The notes under the pieces are model-generated. The model did not search any database and was not told where the DNA came from. It worked only from the letters and a program-made list of their open reading frames with translations. 64,000 nucleotides of DNA from Phoenix dactylifera (Eukaryota > Streptophyta > Magnoliopsida > Arecales > Arecaceae). Made by a program: the position numbers and the translations under genes. Positions 59,799-64,000 of the stretch are shown here, piece after piece. Location of the stretch: positions 24,489,399 through 24,553,398 of the forward strand of contig NC_052394.1 in NCBI RefSeq assembly GCF_009389715.1. Direction: 5' to 3'. Position 1 is the stretch's first letter. The number at the start of each line of letters is the position of its first letter.

Positions 59799-60841
59799 TG
59801 TTGGGGGAATAAGATTTTTCCCCCCAAGTGACACGAATGCCCCCAAGAAGCCGCACAATCGCCGACCCTGAACAGCCGAAGTCGGCGTCCGATCTCGGAA
59901 CGCCCGACCTCAAGACATCCGACCTCGAGACCTCCGACCTAGGAAAATCCTGACGCTCAAGGTCTACCCTTGTCAGCCACCTACTACGGCCGTACTCCTC
60001 CGAGGTCCAACTGAGGACCATACCCTGCCACTGCTTCAGCATTTATTGCGCATGGCCGCTGTAACCCTCCGGTTCACTCTACAATTAATGCGGATCTCCG
60101 GCTTACTCCACCATTAATGCGGATCTCCAGCTTACTCCACCATTAATGCGGATCTCCGGCTTACTCCACCATTAATGCGGATCTCCGGCTTACTCCATCA
60201 TTAATGCGGATCTCCGGCTTACTCCACAATTAATGCGCATGGCTCCTGACATCTACGGATCCTCGGCTCTCCACGGCAAGTTAGCCCAGCAGAGTCTGGT
60301 CAACCATGATAAGTCTCTGATCTCGGCCATACCTCCGACACCAATGCAATGATTCGCCTGGTAGCGTACTGGTTCGGGTCGTACGACGCCCTCACCGCCG
60401 ACATCAGCACAATGATTCGCCTGACCGTGCGCCGACCTGAGCCACATGCCGAGCCGTACTATAGCCTCGCCCTGTTACATCACAGGTAAACCGACCCCCA
60501 TCTATAAAAGGGAGCCTTAGCTTCTCAGGAGGGGGTTGGGGGAAAATTCCGCGCCTTACAAGTACTGTTCATCTCCTCCTTACACTATCTGCCCCGTCCC
60601 TGACTTGAGCGTCGGAGGGCCGGCGCCGGAAAACCCGGCCACCGGCTTGTCTGCAGGCACCCAGACGGAGGACGCCGCCCGCTGACGGATCGCTGCCTCG
60701 CCGTGAGGATCCCCAGCTCCCTCTCTCCGGCCACCCCAGACGAAGGACGCCGCCCGCCGACTGGTCGCCGCCCCGCCGTGGTGACCCGCAGCTCCCTCTC
60801 CCTCGACCGAAGATTGCCCCCGGGTCCAATTTCCAGCAACA
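59799..60841 (+). repeat. 5' LTR of the Tat-like element
   Basis: 1,043 bp from TGTTGGGGGAATAAG to CAGCAACA, with a TATAAAAGGG box at about 60502. The U3 start resembles the solo LTR at 13006-14208 (minus: TGTTGGGGGAAAAA). The 3' part (GGGCCGGCGCCGGA to the end) resembles all LTRs of the window. GTTGGCGCTAGAGGAAGGG follows as the primer-binding region. Confidence 0.92.
60084..60236 (+). repeat. 29-bp tandem repeat in the LTR
   Basis: About five copies with period 29: ATTAATGCGGATCTCCGGCT followed by TACTCCACC. Copies start at 60084, 60113, 60142, 60171 and 60200, with a partial sixth at 60229. Confidence 0.95.
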
Positions 60842-60874
60842 GTTGGCGCTAGAGGAAGGGCCCGAGTAGCAGTC

Positions 60875-62470
60875 ATGAAGTTGAGAAGTAAGGGAGCCTC
60901 CAACGTCTCCCGGCGTCCCCCGCAAAGTCCTGGACGCTCTGTCCAGAATTCTCCAACTCCGGCTGACCCGGTTCCTCAGGTCCAGCCGGAACAGTTCAAC
61001 GCCTTAGTACAGCAAGTCCAGGCCCTGGCCGCCGCCGTTCAGGGCCTGCGACGCGAGGAAGCTTTACCAACGCTTCCCCCGCGGGCCCAGGTCCCGCCGG
61101 AATTTCTTCCCAACGGCCCGGTTCTCCCCGGCCAGAATCTACATGGCTCCTCCAGAGCCAATAACGAAGAACGGACTTCCCCCCAGAGAGAGCTACCGGT
61201 GGAGGATCTCAACAGAAGACTCCAGCCTTCTGAGGCTGAGTCAGCCCCGGACCGCCGTGAGCCGGCGCAAACCGCGGCGACAATCCCGCGGGTGGGGGAG
61301 CTCGACAGAAAGGTTGAGCACTTGGAGCGCCAAATTGCAGCGCTCCACAGTAAGAAGGCGAGGCAGGAGGGAGACTTTGAGTTCACTACCAAGTCCCCCT
61401 TCTCCTGCCGGATCGAGGATGAGCCGGTTCCCGCAAGGTTCAAAATGCCTCAGGTGGAGCCCTACAGCGGAACCATCGACCCTCTCGACCACTTGGAGAG
61501 CTATCGGGCCCTCATGGCCCTACAAGGGTCCTCGGAGGCCATACTTTGCAAGGCCTTCCCAGCAACCCTCCGAGGGACCGCTCGGCTTTGGTTTTCTGGA
61601 CTGAAGCCGAATACGGTGTCCTCTTTTGAGCAACTCGGCAGGCAGTTCGCCACCAACTTTGCTGCCAGCCGGCGCCAGCAACGGACGTCAGACTCCCTCC
61701 TCGACATCAAACAGAAAGAGGGGGAGTCCCTCAAGGAATACCTGGACCGCTTCACCGCCGCCACATGGGAGGCCCGCGAGCTAGACCAGTCGATAGCTAT
61801 GTCGGCTCTGAAGACTAGTGTTCGCTCCTACCGATTTCTCTTCTCCATCGAGAAGAGCTTCCCGGCCGACTTCACCGAAATGTTGGCCCGGGCCCGGAAG
61901 TATGCCAAGGCCGAGGAGGCAGTTGCCTCTAGGCGGGGAGCAATCGAGCCCGCCTCTAAGAAGCAGAAGAAGCGCCGCAAGGAGCGCGGCCAACAGAGGA
62001 GCCGATCCCCTCGCCATGAGAAGAATCTCCCCAGACTGAGGAGCCCGCCCCGTCAGCAGGGGCGACCTCAGCAGAGGACCCCTCCTCGACCGAGGTCCCC
62101 ACCACGGCCTCGGACGTACCCGGGAAAGTACGAGAACTATACACCCGTCAACGCCCCCCGGGCCGAGATCCTGATGGAAATTGAGGGTCGGGACTTCTTC
62201 CGACCCCCGCCGCCTATGCGAGACACGGGATTTCTCCGTAATCCCAGGAAGTACTGTCGCTTCCACCGAGACCGTGGGCACGACACGGAGGACTGCTTCC
62301 AGCTCCGGGACGAGATAGAAGCACTCATCCGTCGAGGAGTACTCAACCGGTTCGTGAGAAACCGGCGCGAGGAAAGGAGGCCGGCGGAGGATGTCGTACC
62401 AACCGAAAATCCGGACGACAACAGGCCCATTGCCGGCACCATCAACATGATTGGAAGGGCCTCAGCATAA
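60875..62470 (+). CDS. gag: Gag of the Tat-like element
   Basis: The ATG at 60875 opens a 531-codon frame (MKLRSKGASNVS...). Domain order: coiled, Pro/Gln-rich N-terminus; Retrotrans_gag region (RFKMPQVEPYSG, PLDHLESYRALMALQG, LWFSGLKPNTVSSFEQLGRQ, LLDIKQKEGESLKEYLDRF); Arg/Pro-rich basic stretch near 61960-62110; zinc-knuckle-like KYCRFHRDRGHDTEDC; then NMIGRASA and a TAA at 62468. The protease frame follows in the same frame, so TAA is either a mutation in a gag-pol frame or a readthrough stop. Confidence 0.92.
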   Translation: MKLRSKGASNVSRRPPQSPGRSVQNSPTPADPVPQVQPEQFNALVQQVQALAAAVQGLRREEALPTLPPRAQVPPEFLPNGPVLPGQNLHGSSRANNEERTSPQRELPVEDLNRRLQPSEAESAPDRREPAQTAATIPRVGELDRKVEHLERQIAALHSKKARQEGDFEFTTKSPFSCRIEDEPVPARFKMPQVEPYSGTIDPLDHLESYRALMALQGSSEAILCKAFPATLRGTARLWFSGLKPNTVSSFEQLGRQFATNFAASRRQQRTSDSLLDIKQKEGESLKEYLDRFTAATWEARELDQSIAMSALKTSVRSYRFLFSIEKSFPADFTEMLARARKYAKAEEAVASRRGAIEPASKKQKKRRKERGQQRSRSPRHEKNLPRLRSPPRQQGRPQQRTPPRPRSPPRPRTYPGKYENYTPVNAPRAEILMEIEGRDFFRPPPPMRDTGFLRNPRKYCRFHRDRGHDTEDCFQLRDEIEALIRRGVLNRFVRNRREERRPAEDVVPTENPDDNRPIAGTINMIGRASA

Positions 62471-64000
62471 GCAGCCGCCCCGGGAGCACCCCCGAAACGC
62501 CCACGCACTGATGAAGTCATCTCGTTCTAGGACAAGGACTTAGAAGGGGTCGAGACCCCTCACGATGACGCTGTGGTCATCTCAATGATTGTAAATAAGT
62601 TCGATGTAAAGCGTGTCCTAGTTGACAATGGAAGCTCAGCCAACATTTTGTATTATCATGCCTACCAAAAAATGGGGTTGACAGAAGGACATCTCCGGAG
62701 GATCAACGCCCCACTGGTCGGGTTCACCGGAGATTCGGTCCCGGTCGAAGGTGATACCAGCTTCCTTGTCACAGTTGGCCTCGCCCCCCGGGAGAGCACT
62801 GTGAGGACGGACTTCCTGGTGGTCCGACTGCCCTCGGTCTACAACGCCATCCTTGGGCGGCCAGGGCTGAATGCCCTTCGAGCCGTAGTTTCAACCCACC
62901 ATCTGCTCATGCGATTCCCCACCGGCCAAGGAGTAGGCGAGGTCCGAGGAGACCAGCTGGTCGCCAAGCAATGCTACACGGCGGCCCACGGAGTAAAGCA
63001 ACCGACCGAGGCGACAATTCAGCCAACGGGCCCTTCATTGCCCATAGAAACCCTCGATGTGAGGGACACCCTCTGGAAGAAGCAAGTAGAGCCCGGTGAG
63101 CTTCTTGTTCAAGTTCCACTAAAAGAAAATTTTTCCGAGCTAACCGTGCAGGTCGGCTCCGGCCTCGGCACCCGCGAGAGGGATCGCCTCGTCAGCTTCT
63201 TGCGGGACAATGCTGACGTCTTCGCCTGGTGGCCTGCGGACGTGCCGGGAATTGACCCTGAGGTCATGGTTCACCGACTCCAGGTGAGGCCAACCAGCAG
63301 GCCTGTAAAGCAGAAGAAAAGGGGCTCCGCCCCGGAGCGGCAACGTGCTGCGGCCGAGGAGGTGGACAAACTCCTCGAAGCCGGCTTCATCCGGAAGGTC
63401 TCCTACCCGGACTGGCTCGCCAACGTAGTCCTCGTAAAGAAGGCCAACGGGAAATGGCGTATGTGCGTGGACTACACCGACCTGAACAAGGCCTGCCCGA
63501 AAGATAGCTTTCCCCTTCCAAGCATCGACCAGCTCGTCGACTCTACTTCAGGGCACCAACTGCTAACTTTTATGGACGCCTTTTCAGGGTACAATCAAAT
63601 CCGAATGGCGCCAGAAGACGAGGAGAAGACGGCCTTCATCACCGACAAGGGCACCTACTGCTACAAGGTGATGCCCTTTGGCCTAAAAAACGCTGGGGCC
63701 ACCTATCAGAGACTGGTCAGCCAAATTTTCAAAGACCAGATCGGCCAAAATATGGAAGTCTACGTAGACGACATGCTGGTGAAAAGCCGAGCGGCAGAAC
63801 ACCACATAGCCGATCTCGACGAGACATTCGCCAAGCTCAGAAGATACAAAATGAAGCTCAACCCGGCGAAATGTGCGTTCGGGGTCACCTCGGGCAAGTT
63901 TCTGGGTTTCATAGTGACCCAGCGCGGAATTGAAGCCAACCCGGAGAAAATCCGGGCACTGCAAGAGATGTCGCCTCCGAAGACAGTTAAGGAGGTGCAG
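62471..64000 (+). CDS. pol: Pol (protease, reverse transcriptase), incomplete at window end
   Basis: Translation continues in the gag frame after the TAA at 62468. A second stop, TAG at 62528-62530, stands where Ser is usual (ISF-stop-DKDLEG). From there the frame is open to the window edge. The aspartic protease is marked by VLVDNGSSANILYY and AILGRPGLN (about 62615-62880). The reverse transcriptase is marked by VVLVKKANGKWRMCVDYTDL, MDAFSGYNQIRMAP, MPFGLKNAGATYQRL and YVDDMLVKS with the catalytic Asp pair (about 63420-63790). KFLGFIVTQRGIEANPEKI leads into the thumb. It would copy element RNA into DNA. The two stops make normal single-frame expression doubtful. Confidence 0.88.

Larger units (their letters stand above)
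59799..64000 (+). mobile_element. Tat-like Ty3/Gypsy retrotransposon, cut by the window edge
   Basis: 5' LTR 59799-60841, primer-binding region, gag, protease and reverse transcriptase are present in this order; RNase H, integrase and the 3' LTR lie beyond 64000. The gag closely resembles that of the gag-only element at 53390. The LTRs share only their 3' part with that element. Reverse transcriptase wording (MDAFSGYNQI, YVDDMLVKS, KLNPAKCAFGV) is like plant Tat-lineage elements. Lineage assignment is by eye. Confidence 0.92.

Overview
The window is plant nuclear DNA. It shows GT-AG split genes, a GC-rich first exon in a non-specific phospholipase C gene, plant-only families (CYP90A brassinosteroid P450, plant mobile domain protein, FAR1-type MULE transposase) and abundant LTR, LINE and MULE transposons. 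Codon use and gene structure suggest a commelinid monocot, possibly a palm; that is inference, not proof.

Layout. 1-1316 (-): 5' end of a plant-specific Ser/Pro-rich protein gene running off the left edge. About 2.1-9.0 kb: a complete MULE transposon with terminal inverted repeats, arrays of palindromic subterminal repeats, a transposase-SWIM-OTU fusion gene (+) and an intact three-exon plant mobile domain (PMD) gene (-). 11.6-17.8 kb (+): remnants of a LOH2-type ceramide synthase without its middle exons, with a solo LTR (TSD CTTAT) between the surviving parts. 20.1-25.0 kb (+): intact non-specific phospholipase C1 (540 aa). 25.7-26.6 kb: decayed LINE 3' end. 27.7-34.2 kb (-): five-exon Yippee-like gene whose 5.1-kb second intron holds a diverged duplication, one copy of which carries a MITE. 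34.9-40.1 kb (+): HMGB gene, divergent from the Yippee gene. 42.2-45.1 kb (-): intact seven-exon CYP90A (CPD) gene. 46.8-50.9 kb (+): 5'-truncated L1-type LINE with a 14-bp TSD. 53.4-58.3 kb (+): LTR retrotransposon with gag only. 59.8-64.0 kb (+): Tat-like Ty3/Gypsy element running off the right edge.

Working host genes by sequence are NPC1, Yippee-like, HMGB, CYP90A and (partly seen) the left-edge gene. They are not an operon or pathway; they sit as islands in transposon sequence. The most unusual unit is the composite MULE, which joins a DDE-type transposase, a SWIM zinc finger and an OTU cysteine protease in one gene and carries a PMD gene on the other strand. A likely one-base slip in a poly-C run is the only break I saw in it. 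The two right-hand LTR elements share their gag, primer-binding region and 3' LTR end, so the gag-only element may depend on relatives of its neighbour.
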